Below, one piece after another: positions 22,472 through 33,873 of a stretch of 59,712 nucleotides of DNA; positions within the stretch are counted from its first letter, which is position 1, and each line of letters opens with the position of its first letter. Source of the DNA: Phaeoceros laevis (Eukaryota; Anthocerotophyta; Anthocerotopsida; Notothyladales); the NCBI GenBank assembly GCA_049999765.1, contig JBNGIQ010009014.1:107162-166873 (forward strand), read 5' to 3'. Both the position numbers and the translations under genes were made by a program. The notes beneath the pieces are model-generated. The model had not been told where the DNA came from and searched no databases. It saw only the letters and a list, made by a program, of their open reading frames with translations.

Positions 22472-23418
22472 TCACGGTCGTCCCTTACAACTGCAACGCC
22501 CGTTTGCGAATCGATGCACACGGTACCCATCCCTTACCACAATGTCTCTCTGTTCAAGCCTTGACATGATTTCCGTGGAGCTGTGGCAGTCACTGCACAT
22601 GCGTAGATTCTTCGTTACCACCAGAGGTGTCCCACTCGGAGTGTTCAACAGACCAAACGCCAGAGCTAGCTTCTCCGCATGCCCACAAAGCACATCTTCC
22701 TTTTCCTTCTGACTCAGTGGCTTCAACACCAACTTTGTGTGAGGTACGTGGCCTCCTTCCTGCTTCACATGTGCATTTGTGCTCTCTACCTTAAGCGCAA
22801 TATCCTTTCTCCTTTCGCCCACCAGAAATCTGTGTACCTCCTTATTCACCTCAACGCTCGCCACTGCAGGTTTCTTGTTAGCTCCTGCTGCCCTTCTCTG
22901 TGTTTCAATCCTGTCTACATCGGTCCACCTACCCGCATCTGCGTAGGCATTGGCCATGAGCACATAGGCAGACGCCATATCAGGGTCCAGCCTAACAATG
23001 CTTTCAAAACACCACAGAGCCCTCTCTATATCCCCGTGACTTTTGCAGGCATTCAACAAAGACGTCAAGCCCACCACATTACTTGGCCTTCACATGATAA
23101 TAGCATCTTCTCTGCCTCATCTAATTGGCCAGCACGCGCCAGAAGATCACTCATGCAGGTGTAATGCTCAATAGTAGGTTTGATGCCATGCTGTTCAGCC
23201 ATGGAATCCAAGTGTTTGCGACCCTCGTGGACCAGTCCCTCATGACTGCATGCTACTAGAAGGCAAGTAAAAGTAACATCATCAGGATGAACACCGGCAA
23301 CTAACATCTCCTCAAAACAAGCTAGTGCCTTGCGACCTTCATTACAAGTACCATACCCAGCAATCAGAGCATTCCATGTCACCACATTCTTTGTGTCCAT
23401 GCTGTCAAAAACCTGGCG

Positions 23419-23518
23419 NNNNNNNNNNNNNNNNNNNNNNNNNNNNNNNNNNNNNNNNNNNNNNNNNNNNNNNNNNNNNNNNNNNNNNNNNNNNNNNNNN
23501 NNNNNNNNNNNNNNNNNN
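23419..23518. other. Assembly gap (100 N)
   Basis: Inside the PLS repeats of PPR copy 2. Confidence 0.99.
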
Positions 23519-23561
23519 CCACCACTACATCATCCAGAAGACCCCTTTTGATAATCTGTGA

Positions 23562-25440
23562 GTGAAGCTGCCTGCCCTTCTGCAAGGCACCAGTGATTGC
23601 ACAAGCCTTCAGAAGGCAAGCAAATGTAACATCGTTAGCCAAATTGAGGCCCGCCTCCTCCATTTGTCCAAACACAACAAGCGCCTCTTGGCCGAGACCT
23701 TGCTGTGCATACCCGGTGATCAGAGCTGTCCATGTCACCACATTCTTTGTGTCCATGCTGTCAAAAACCTGGCGCGCATCTTCCAGCTCACCACATTTTG
23801 CATACATGTTCACCAGGCAGGTGTCCACCACTACATCATCCAGAAGACCCCTTTTGATAATCTGTGAGTGAAGCTGCCTGCCCTTCTGCAAGGCACCAGT
23901 GCTTGCACAAGCCTTCAGAAGGCAAGCAAAAGTAATATCGTTAGCCAAATTGAGGCCCGCCTCCTCCATTTGTCCATACACAACAAGCGCCTCTTGGCCG
24001 AGACCTTGCTGTGCATACCCGGCAATCAGCGCAGTCCATGTCACCACATCCTTTGTGTCCATGCTGTCAAAAACCTGGCGTGCACCTTCCAGCTCACCAC
24101 ATTTTGCATACATGTCCACCAGGCAGGTGCCCACCACTACATCATCCAGCAGAACTCTTTTGACAATCTTTGAGTGCAGCTCCCTGCCCTTCTGCAAGGC
24201 ACCAGTGCTTGCACACGCCTTCAGAAGGCAAGCAAAAGTAACATGGTCAGCCGAAATGAGGCCCTCCTCCTCCATTTGTCCATACACCACAAGCGCCTCT
24301 TGGCCGAGTCCTNNNNNNNNNNNNNNNNNNNNNNNNNNNNNNNNNNNNNNNNNNNNNNNNNNNNNNNNNNNNNNNNNNNNNNNNNNNNNNNNNNNNNNNN
24401 NNNNNNNNNNNNNNNNNNNNNNNNNNNNNNNNNNNNNNNNNNNNNNNNNNNNNNNNNNNNNNNNNNNNNNNNNNNNNNNNNNNNNNNNNNNNNNNNNNNN
24501 NNNNNNNNNNNNNNNNNNNNNNNNNNNNNNNNNNNNNNNNNNNNNNNNNNNNNNNNNNNNNNNNNNNNNNNNNNNNNNNNNNNNNNNNNNNNNNNNNNNN
24601 NNNNNNNNNNNNNNNNNNNNNNNNNNNNNNNNNNNNNNNNNNNNNNNNNNNNNNNNNNNNNNNNNNNNNNNNNNNNNNNNNNNNNNNNNNNNNNNNNNNN
24701 NNNNNNNNNNNNTGTCCATGCTGTCAAAAACCTGGCGTGCACCTTCCAGCTCACCACATTTTGCATACATGTCCACCATGCCCACCACTACATCATCCAG
24801 CAGACCTCTTTTGACAATCTTTGAGTGAAGCTGCCTGTCCTTCTGCAAAGCACCAGTGCTTGCACAAGCCTTCAGAAGGCAAATAAAGGTAACATCGTTA
24901 GCAAAAATGAGGCTCGCCTTCTCCATTTGTCCATACACAACAAGCGCCTCTTGGCCGAGACCTTGCTGTGCATACCCGGCGATCAGCGCTGTCCATGTCA
25001 CCACATTCTTTGTGGCCATGCTGTCATAAACCTGGCGTGCACCTTCCAGCTCACCACATTTTGCATACATGTCCACCAGGCAGGTGCCCACCACCACGTT
25101 ATCCAGCACTCCTCTTTTGACGATCTGTGAGTGAAGCTGCCTACCCTTCTGCAAGGCACTAGTGCTTGCACACGCCTTCAGAAGGCAAGCAAAAGTAACA
25201 TGGTTAGCCAAATAGAGGCCCGCCTCCTCCATTTGTCCATACACAACAAGCGCCTCTTGGCCGAGTCCTTGCTGTGCATACCCAGCGATCAGCGCTGTCC
25301 ATGTCACCACATCCTTTGTGGCCATGCTGTCAAAAACCTGGCGTGCATCTTTCAATTCGCCACATTTTGCATACATGTCAACCAGGCAGTTGCCAACAAA
25401 CAAGCTAGTAGGATTGCCACTGTGCAACACATCAAAGTGC
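23562..25440. repeat. Tandem 306-bp PLS-triplet repeat
   Basis: Boundaries recur every 306 bp (23562, 23868, 24174, then 24825 and 25131 beyond the gap), one P-L-S motif triplet each. Units are close to identical at nucleotide level, so the opposite strand also stays open over whole units. Recent unequal exchange or gene conversion is the simplest explanation. Confidence 0.85.
24313..24712. other. Assembly gap (400 N)
   Basis: Second gap in the same PLS array; unit count is therefore unknown. Confidence 0.99.
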
Positions 25441-26699
25441 ACTTTTCTGCCAGATTCCAAGTCAGTGGCAAATGCACAAGCTCGAAGGGCAGCTACAAAG
25501 ACGTAATCATTCGCCTTCATCACTCCTGACCTACGCATCTCCCGGTAGAGTCGTATGGCCTCCTTCGGTTTTCCGTGCTTAGCATGTGCAGAGATTATGG
25601 AAAACCACATGAAGACACTCGGTTTCCCTACCCTGTTGAACACATCCATGGCCTCATGTAGCCTACCTCCACATGCATACATGCGCAAGAGATGGTTTCC
25701 CAAAAATGCGTTGGATCCGTACCCAAGCTTGACAGATCATCAAGTTGTCGCCCCAACACCAGATTTTTTTCAGCCCCGCATATCCGAATGACTCTGTACA
25801 GCAGAGAGGAGGACACACGAGATCGTTTCTCCGCCAAGATGGTCAAAGCGTCCACTGCTGGACTTAGCTGCCCATTCTCACAAAGTTGTTCGATTACAGC
25901 CTGAGCCGTTCCGTACCCTTGGCACTCTGGCACCGTCGGAGCAGCAGCATTATGATGCCACAAGGAGTTGGATGTAGGCTGAGCAGCCCGTCCAACCTGC
26001 TTGTCCAAGGCAGCCAGCTCCGCATCCACCCAGTCAGGCTTGTAGAAGTTGTTCAGCCATATGGGCTCCTTGGACTCCTTGTGCCTGAAGTCGGGAGAGC
26101 GCGCGCTCTTCTTGTTCATCCTGCAGTCCCACCACAATGTGGAGTCCAGGAAATACTGCCTCCACAACAACTCTTGTCGTTCTCCTGCACTGCTATTGTC
26201 CGGTATGCGTAGCTTGGCTGCTAAGCCACTGCACGGCACAAATATGCAGCTTGTGTAAATCCATTGCCTCGGAGGCGCATTTAACCTCCCCTCCAGCTCC
26301 AGGGTGTGGGCCTGCCTCCCAGCTGCTGGCGTCCAAAACCGCTGATGTTGCATCCCGTTTGTGGTGCCAAATTATAGGTGGAGCATTGCAGGGTTTTTCA
26401 GCAGTAGCAGTCCAGCGGGCATGCCCACGTTTTTCAGCTGTTTGGCATCCAAGACTATTGATGCTGCATAGCGTTAGTGGTGCGCGCCATTGCAGGTGGA
26501 GCAAGAGCGGTAACGTCCGTCGCTGCTGTCGCTCTTTATTTTCCCACTTCTAGTAAAAACAAATTAACAGAAGCGGTGCCACATTCCAAAAACCCCGGCC
26601 GGGGCCGGTTACCCTGTGGTAGGGCAAACTGCAGTATTTGCCACAAGTGTGGCAAAAAAGGGATGTGGCAAAACCCCCTTTTAGTGAATACACTACCAC

Positions 26700-26892
26700 A
26701 CTTTGCATAGATGTTACCCAAGCTCCCACTCAGAATCACATCCTCTTGCAGTCCTAATTCTTCAATCTGTGAATGGAGATGCTTTCCTTGGTGCAGAGCT
26801 CCTGCACCTACACTTGCACATGCCTGTAGGAGGCACACAAATGTAACAGAATAAGGTGAAGCATTCCTTGAGACATCTCCAGAAAACTCCAT
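26700..26892 (-). pseudogene. PPR motif fragment
   Basis: Encodes SVTFVCLLQACASVGA, GKHLHSQIEELGLQEDV and NIYAKCGS, a P plus partial L motif of a PPR protein different from the two large copies. It stops at about 26700, where unrelated sequence follows. No flanking exon continues it, so it is a relic. Confidence 0.75.
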
Positions 26893-27519
26893 TGTCGACT
26901 GTGGAATTTGTTAGGGAATAAATTTGCTTTCCTTCCTTTTCCGTTCCGTTGGGAAAGAATTCCAATCATCCTTGTCGGTATGCATTTCTCTTACTTTCAT
27001 GCACGAGGTATGCAATTCATCCCTATGGGCTTTTCTCACGCACAAATAACTATGCAAGAAACCACCAAGAAACAACTGTGTGTGTTGCCTTGCCTTGAGA
27101 AGAAGGGAGATTTGGGAATGATACAGGCCCTTGCATTCGGTGTTCACAGCTACTGTCTTTCGAATTCTCACAGCTCATCTATGATACTATGCGTGCTGGA
27201 GCCTCAGAAACAGCGGGCTTCGAAGACTGCTTGCAGTTTTTTCCCAAAGATATTTTCGGGTCGAGGTGCACCCGCAAGTTTCAAGAGCTTTTTGTAAGCC
27301 ATAAACTACCATAGAGATGACCAGTGTACATGCTGACAGATGGCGTGAGTTGCCATGGGTGGCTTGCAAGCAAGGGGAAGCTGGATCGAATATTCAGGGA
27401 AGATGGCGGTGCTTTCTCGCCTACTAGCCAATCTCCGCCAGAAAATGGATGACAGGATTTTTCTTGTCTCAAATTACACGCAGGTGAGCTGAACGTTTTG
27501 TCCCCTCGAAAGTACTTCT
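26893..27519. other. Gene-free stretch
   Basis: No family, splice structure or repeat could be supported on either strand. Confidence 0.4.
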
Positions 27520-27800
27520 CTAAAGAGTTGTTCTTCCATCTAGGCTCATAATTAAATGTGGACAGCTAACTTGCATGGATCTCCTCATAGCATTTTGTAA
27601 TGGCATGGTTATGATGTCAGACCTTGGAACTTTTCGCCCAGATCTGTCAGGAAAGGGGATACCCCGTTTCTGTCTTGTCAAGTGCCCGGCGCGTCCGAGC
27701 AGATCCCACATGAAGGCGTAGTGCTCGATCCTGGCAGAAATGAGATTGTTCGTTGGGACTATATGACTCCCGAGCCTGACAAGTTGCATACATGCAGAGC
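27520..27800 (-). pseudogene. Decayed PPR C-terminal motif
   Basis: RIEHYAFMWDLLGRAGHL resembles the IEHYxCMVDLLGRAGxL signature found near the E domain of PLS proteins. What follows has lost the motif pattern, and no DYW domain follows. Called a relic. Confidence 0.6.
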
Positions 27801-27857
27801 ACACAAAACTGTGATAGCATCCGGAACCTGGCCATTCTCTTCAAATTCGTTGTAGAG

Positions 27858-27926
27858 CTGGATGGATGGATGGATGGATGGATGGAAGGATAGGTGATTG
27901 CCGTCGAATTCGACAAGCCATATACT
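27858..27926. repeat. GGAT microsatellite with shared flank
   Basis: About seven tggatgga-type units (27858-27890) are followed by a flank (gattgccg, gaattcgac, gccatatactagtc). The same flank follows the minisatellite at about 41150-41190. The two loci therefore share ancestry beyond the simple repeat. Confidence 0.75.
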
Positions 27927-28376
27927 AGTCTATTACATTATACATATGGAGCTCGTGCGAGCTCCAGATTTCATTTACAAACATGCCCTGGACGGTTCCT
28001 TATAAACTTAATGGAAACAAGCCAGCTAGCAGCAGATCTAGATCGAGCAGGACTAGTACAGACAGACAGGTCTCTCCGAAGTACATCCATCATCTGCAAG
28101 CTAGGCAACTACATTATATATATATCACTGACAGTCTCCACGCCGGGCGCACACATATTTTTTATCGTAAGCACACATTGTCAACACCACCGATCGCGAG
28201 GGTCGATCGGCTCTACAGATATATATATATCGGAACGCCATCCAGCTAGCTCTGGCTGACTCATGAGATACGTGCCAGCAGCTTCCATCGAGCCACAAAG
28301 ATGATCGACCAAGTTCCATCCGGATCATTATTTACTTACGCTTGGAGGTGCTAGATTACTTACGCTTGGAGGTGCT

Positions 28377-28561
28377 GAGGAGAAACGCGTTGCCGAATAC
28401 AGGTACCCCTCCGGGACCTGGCGGCAATTTCAGCGTCTTCAAGATTCTTAGGGCTAGTACTCCTCCGCTGGAGCACTTGCAAGCAGCAGCGCTGCAGCGG
28501 CTGCTCCCGCCAGCAGCACCAGCTGCAACCACCAATGATGTTTCAGCTGCAGCAGCTCCAT
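28377..28561 (-). pseudogene. Cytochrome P450 5' relic
   Basis: From an ATG at 28561 (behind a TATATAAATAT-like box) comes a hydrophobic anchor: MELLQLKHHWWLQLVLLAG, then Ala/Leu-rich. In another frame it continues as KLPPGPGGVPVFGN, the proline-rich hinge that follows the membrane anchor of microsomal P450s. Anchor and hinge are in different frames with a stop between. Nothing of the catalytic body (no FxxGxRxCxG) follows. A 24-bp tandem duplication (28333-28380) sits at its 3' edge. Confidence 0.6.
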
Positions 28562-28798
28562 ATATAAATATCGAGTTTTGCAAGCTAGCCCCTGGCCTGC
28601 CATCCCACAATGCCTCCTTGCGAGCTGCCTTATCGCTTCAAGACAGACCTTTAAGGAGCGAGCGAGACGGAGTCTGCCACGTTTAACATGCTTGACTCAA
28701 GTGGTGCATCGAATGCAGTGCTCACGGAACGTGTCCGGTGGCAAAATGGCATACTACCAGACAATCATAGTATTCAAACAACAGGCAACCAGCAGTGC

Positions 28799-28846
28799 GG
28801 TCCGTGCTTAGCATGTGCAGAGATCATGGAAAACCATATTTGCATT
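28799..28846 (-). pseudogene. 48-bp PPR snippet
   Basis: Sequence around gtgcttagcatgtgcagag and atggaaaaccat is nearly identical to the SAHAKH region of the two large PPR copies. Too short to be functional; marks another dispersal event. Confidence 0.6.
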
Positions 28847-28978
28847 CAGGTTTCAAGAGCAGGGTGTCTGGCAGCTCAATTGCAAGAAAATTGAAGAAAC
28901 CAATGCAACATTTGTAAAAGTCTAAAGCCTTTAAAGGACTATCCAAACGCACGCACACAACTTCCACATTAATCAGCA

Positions 28979-30213
28979 CTAATTCCCAGCGTATGTGGCT
29001 GCGACGCTGAGCAGAGAGCGGTGCAACCCGTCCGTGTCGGAGAAGAAGGGGCTGTGGTCGGAGTCCAGGTGAATGACTTGAGTGGTAGAGTTGCTCTCGA
29101 TATACAAATCCACGACCTCTGGGGTGATAGCTCCATCATTGTGACACTTGATGAACACCCGCGGCACAGACCCGTACTTGTCTCTGGTGTGAGGTGTGGC
29201 CATCTCCAACGGGGGCAATTCGGGAAACGGCTTCAGCAACGAATCTGCTAATGCCACATCCTGTAGCATGAAATAAGTTGGTGTTCAAACCGATGGAACC
29301 TAGAGCTGACAAGTTTCAGATGTCATGGAATCATCTCACCACAAACAGCAGCGAGCCTCAGGCTTTCGTTACCTCTGGCGGACTCAGATTGTAGAAAAAT
29401 CCGTACAAAGTGGGAGGGATCAAGAATGATCGGGGAGTCCGAACAAGCCCCGGGCCCTTCGACTGCAGAATCTCTCCTGGAAGAGAAGCCAGCTGCGATC
29501 CCGATTCACCAGTGAGTCTCATGAAACCATCACACTCCTGCTTCAGCTGGAAGCTGCGTGCACACGTATTGAGCTGAGGTCATTCGGGAACTCGATAGAG
29601 ATCCGGTGCACAATATCTTACCTTGACGGCAACGTTAACCTCGGGAGGACCATCTGAGCCACTGGGAAGCATGAAAGCGGTCAGGAACACAGCAGCCTGT
29701 AGCTTATGAGGAAAGAGTTCCATGATGTAGGTCAAAACTATGCCTCCTATGCTGTGAGCTATCAGAATCACCTGCCACAACTCAATTTGAACAACAGATC
29801 TATTCAGTGCTCACCGAAATTCGTTTGAAGCAGTCCTGAAGCTTGCAACAGGGAACCTTCTTTCTGACCACCAGCTGGCACAGCAGTGGACACGTGCACC
29901 CAAGCTCATCGTGCCATACTTGTCAGCTGGTCTCACAAGCAAGTTGCAGCCTTCATACCTTCTCATTGTCTGGAAGAGCTTGGAAAAATTCGACAACGGG
30001 CTGAGACAGAAGAGCCAGAGTCGAGACTGCCGCAGGATCGGTGTTGTCGCGGCCAGAAGAAGGAAGGTCCAGTGCCGTTGCTCTGTGGCCGCTCAGCTGG
30101 AGCAAACTGACTGTCTTGTACCAGCACCAGGCGCCATGGCAGGCACCGTGGACGAAAACAAAGTGCCTCGGCTGTTGATCAGCGGAACTCCGGCTGTTGC
30201 TCGAGCTCTCCAT
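28979..30213 (-). CDS. Methylesterase (MES/SABP2-like) alpha/beta hydrolase
   Basis: Four exons (30213-29959, 29771-29622, 29546-29373, 29260-28979) encode 286 aa, slightly above the usual ~260. HFVFVHGACHGAWCWYK opens the fold. The nucleophile is Ser92 in ILIAHSIGG, the acid likely Asp235 (KCHNDGAITPEVV), and the base His262 (SDHSPFFS). NLSPPEDVALA is a family landmark. Plant MES enzymes hydrolyse methyl esters of salicylate, jasmonate or IAA; close relatives are hydroxynitrile lyases. The Gly-x-Ser-x-Gly motif reads AHSIGG, with Ala replacing the first Gly. Substrate unassigned. An upstream TTG start is discounted in favour of the ATG. Confidence 0.9.
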
Positions 30214-31979
30214 TGTAAAACCGCGCACAAACGTCACAAACAACTCCTGCTCCAATGCCCCAATGCCAGCCAACTTCAACTCTTAAGTTCCGCACCGCTG
30301 CGTGAGTATGCACGTTTTAAACGAATATGATTGTTATTATTATTATTAACTAAGACTGGTCGGTGCTACTCGGTGCACATGGGTAGGGGGTAGTTTTTTT
30401 TGTCCCTAGAATCTCAACTTAGGTTGAAGATATAAGTACAAGAACATCAGAAGAAGCTTTTGCTGCATAAACAAACATCACGGTTTTCTTGGTGCACATG
30501 CTTTCCAGATGCTGTTCCAAGATGATTAAACGTCACCAATGCTGTCCTGCAGAACTTCAGCAGACGTACAGTGATGTGCTCTCTTCATCAGGCAATGACA
30601 AGGGGCAAACGCCACTTCCTAAACTGGTTGAGCAGCTTACTTCCTAGCATCAGGTACAAGTCCTACCATCCTAATTCTGAATCACTTGCAAGCTTGTAAC
30701 ATGTTGCACCTTGTGAGCAAACCACCGGCATGAAATGGTACACCATCTAATAGGGCAACCGAACAATCAAAGTTTGTCATGTGCGGCACTGGGCAACCTT
30801 GGGATATGACCTTTTCTGCATCAAGCTAGTGCTGTTTGCAACAGAGGGAAGGAACCTTGCAACAGCGGGTTGAATTTTTTTAGGTCTAGACTACTGCAAC
30901 TCTGTGACGGACCAGCAAACGTCCTGCCGCATTGCCACAGCAGGGTATTGCTCCCTCGGTGCACGTCCAGAGATGACTGGTCGCTCATCTTGCAGCTGGC
31001 TAGGCTGGACAAGGTTGGGCCCAGCAGATGCATGCATATGGCTATATAGCTTTCGGCGTATTCTTGGAACCAAAAACTCCTATCATCAAACAAACGACGA
31101 ATGTCTATCAACACAAGCTCTCGAGTTGGGCTGCCAATATACACGACTAAATGCATCACTTGCAAGCCCGGCATGTGGCAGAGCGTTGCTAGTTCCTCAA
31201 AGATTAGCAGTAGACCTAAAAAATGCACAATTCTCCAAAGCTTTAGTCTGTTGCCCTTCAAGTGCACTTACTTGAAGCATAAATCCTGGCCAGCCAGCGC
31301 ACTCGAGGATAGTAACCTCGTATCATCTGTTCTGCCGCTGTAAATGGCTACCTATACAATGCCCTGGCCGGCTGTCCCTACCATCCTGCAGACTTTCAAC
31401 ACAGGTTTACAGCAGAGTGCTTGTGACATTTGCATGCAGACTGTTTGCTGGCAATCCCATCCAAATAGAAGGAACGTTTTAACCCAAAAAACCTATCAAG
31501 AGAGTTGTACCTGAAGCCCAGTCAGTTGCCGGCATCCTTGGCATGAAAGAGCGCTAGCAGAGCCTGCTGGATTTCCTTTTCTGCTCTGCTCGCTGCAGCT
31601 TTTGCATCAGCCCATATATATGGTAGGCCAGCTCCTGGAACAGAGAATGGCAGTCGACATGAGTTGACCATATATATCAAACAACTAGCTTCTGTTCCAA
31701 ATACCTGGCCAAGAGGCCATAATCTGGTTGTTGATACTCGTCTGCTGCGACTGCACTTTCCATGCTCAAACAACCATCTGTCTACATTGAAAACAAGAGA
31801 AGGCTTACATGTATGTAAAACAGGGGCGTCTGGCTCCACAAAAAACTAGCAGGAAACTTTCTGTGCCTTGAGCAAATCTTTCAAGTGCATCTACAAATGG
31901 GTAGGTTTACCCTCGCTGTACCGCCATTGTAATATATATACATGTGTGCATAAATTCGCTACTAAAATCATGGGTGCCT
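30214..31979. other. Long stretch without a supportable gene
   Basis: A 148-codon frame (30821-31267, -) and a short Ala-rich frame ending at 31522 (-) have no recognisable motifs, biased composition or splice partners. A short ATT repeat lies near 30335. Nothing else seen. Confidence 0.4.
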
Positions 31980-32400
31980 CCCTGCTTGCCCTTCCCTGCT
32001 GTGCATAGCCGGCGATCAGCGCTGTCCATGTCACCACACTCTTTGTGTCCATGCTGTCAAAAACCTGGCGCGCATCTTCCAGCTCACCACATTTTGCATA
32101 CATGTCCACCAGGCAGTTGCCCACCACTACATCATCCAGCAGACCTCTTTTGACAATCTTTGAGTGCAGCTCCCTGCCCTTCTGCAAGGCACCAGTGCTT
32201 GCACACGCCTTCAGAAGGCAAGCAAAAGTAACATGGTCAGCCGAAATGAGGCCCCCCTCCTCCATTTGTCCATAGACCACAAGCGCCTCTTGGCCGAGTC
32301 CTTGCTGTGAATACCCAGCGATCAGGGCATTCCATGTCACCACATCCTTGGTGTCCATGCTGTCAAAAACCTGGCGTGCACCTTCCAGCAAAAATGCTGC
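31980..32400 (-). pseudogene. PPR fragment with one PLS triplet
   Basis: Contains S (VVTWNALIAGYSQQGLG), P (HVTFACLLKACASTGALQ), L (NCLVDMYAKCGELEDARQVF) and a second S motif, almost identical to units of the 22-26 kb array. At ~32395 it joins an unrelated block, and at ~31985 it ends abruptly. No leader or DYW domain. Confidence 0.8.
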
Positions 32401-32870
32401 CATGAACATTCCTGCATCCCCTGTTGATGGAAATTCTCTCTCTCCACTGGATTCTTCACACACTGTCCTTGATAAGTGGCTCAGGGCTTCAAACCCACCA
32501 GTGTATCAGTTGCACCCGCTTCTCCGGAGGATACAGCAGAGAGGACACACGAGATTGTGCCTCCGCCAAGACGGCCAAAGCATCAACTGCTCGACTTAGG
32601 TGCCCGTTCTCACAAAGTTGTTCGATTACAATCTGAGCCAGAACGCCAGAACGCCTGCGCTCAAAGCACCACCCTTCCCCTCCCCTCTTCTGCCCTCAGT
32701 TACAGCCCGTGTCGAGTTACAGCCTGGATGTGTGCAGGCCTACCTGGCAAGAGGGCCTTCCCCAAGAAGAAGTCCAGAAAATGGAGGACTACCTGAAGGG
32801 AGTAAATCCTCCCGCTGTGGCGGAGAGGGTCATGCCATGGGCAGTACTTAACTATGCTCTATTGCAAGCT
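32395..32870. repeat. Duplicated block, copy A
   Basis: Repeated at about 39566-40045 with small indels. The minus strand of its first half encodes a degenerate PPR leader piece (LCENGHLSRAVDAL). The plus strand of the second half carries QEEVQKMEDYLKG, not recognised. Confidence 0.75.
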
Positions 32871-33177
32871 TGAAGATGATTCGGGATTGAAAGGGAAGCA
32901 ACTCCCAAGCAACTGCAGGCCCTCTCTTCGTTATTTCTGGATATGCAGGTCCTCAATCCTCGGCTACTCCTGCCCTCATGTTGGAAAGACCACCTAATTG
33001 CACATGCCAATCAAAAAGTGGAAAGACGTTCGTCTGGTCACACATTAATGCTGCATCCACAACTGCAGCCTGCCTCTCTGCAAGTTCACCACAGGCATGG
33101 AACATCATATATAGTCTATACAGCCTTGCTCCAACCAGCCCCTATGCAGGATGAATCAGCTTTACGCTCATCCCCAG

Positions 33178-33873
33178 GGCTCTCTTTTTTCCCAACTTGT
33201 GGATCTGCTTCTCAAGCTTCTCAGCTTTTGAGATAGATGAAAGGACAGGATCACAGTTTAGTGATGACGATATTCTTCGTTCACACTATGCCTGGCTGCA
33301 GGCTCTCCAAATTCTCATCGTCAAGCAAGTGCCTAAGGTGCGTATTGTAGCCTGGCTCATTGCATGCATTAATCAGATGCGGATAGCATGTCACGTACTT
33401 AATGCGGGAGTGGATTGATTTGCCTGCGTTTTTGCTCATGCAGTTTAAGGAGTTGGCCCTCACCAATGTGGGGTCCATAGAGAAACGGACAGACCTGGCC
33501 ATGGCAAGAAAACTCTCTGTGCTTTCTCTGGATGAGATAAAGGATTTTGTAGTTCTAAGGTAGACTCCAAACTGGTCGTTTTTGAAGTCTTTCACGTTCT
33601 CGTCTAAGTCCTTGATGATTCATTTCTTTTGATCTATCAAGACGTGCTGAGAGGTTGTTGGCCCCAATATCTTTGAATCTTAACTCTACCTGTGATGAAA
33701 GTCTGGTAGTACCAAGTGTAAACGTGTGAACTATATCTGCCGGAAGGATGCCTTGCGCTACCAAAACGCAACCTGCAGTTCCTCACGCTCCATGACTATC
33801 GGCTGCGAAATTTCAACCTCTTTCGAATTCGTTTGGAATCAACGTATGAGACCAGAGAGAATATTAGTGAGGT
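33178..33873 (+). pseudogene. AQR: Aquarius (AQR, intron-binding spliceosomal helicase) fragment, decayed
   Basis: Pieces of the N-terminal armadillo-like part of AQR appear in order: SLFSQLVDLL (33181-33215), FEIDERTG, LRSHYAWLQALQILIVKQVPK (to 33338), an intron, and KELALTNVGSIEKRTDL (33443 on). Then come [10 protein letters not shown] in a shifted frame, and [25 protein letters not shown] followed by [12 protein letters not shown] (33748-33873). AQR binds introns upstream of the branch site. Frameshifts near 33225 and 33560-33740, in-frame stops (TGA after VNV) and loss of the helicase part show a pseudogene. A two-residue insertion (NLFRIRLES) splits the best-conserved segment. An intact AQR must exist elsewhere. 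Confidence 0.8.

Larger units (their letters stand above)
22472..26353 (-). pseudogene. PLS-class DYW PPR protein, copy 2, frameshifted
   Basis: Paralogue of the 11.6-14.5 kb gene, longer because it has more PLS triplets. Near-identical 306-bp blocks (102 residues) follow one another from ~23562 to ~25440. It is interrupted by gaps at 23419-23518 and 24313-24712. Compared with copy 1, 4 nt are missing near 25730 (cttgacagatcatc where copy 1 has cttgacagtgagatcatc), breaking the frame between leader and first PPR. One T is missing near 23083 (cattacttgg versus cattactttgg), separating the E domain from the DYW domain. The DYW end again reads CSCKGRP. Either a pseudogene or, for the single T, an assembly error; the 4-nt loss makes decay likelier. 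The leader starts with MQHQRFW at 26353. Confidence 0.8.

Noticed and set aside
23562-25440. Regular spacing suggestive of a CRISPR-like or satellite array
   Set aside because: Units encode PPR motifs in frame and the context is a plant gene; no short repeat/spacer structure.
30821-31267. Minus-strand 148-codon frame
   Set aside because: No motif, no splice partner and no composition typical of coding sequence.
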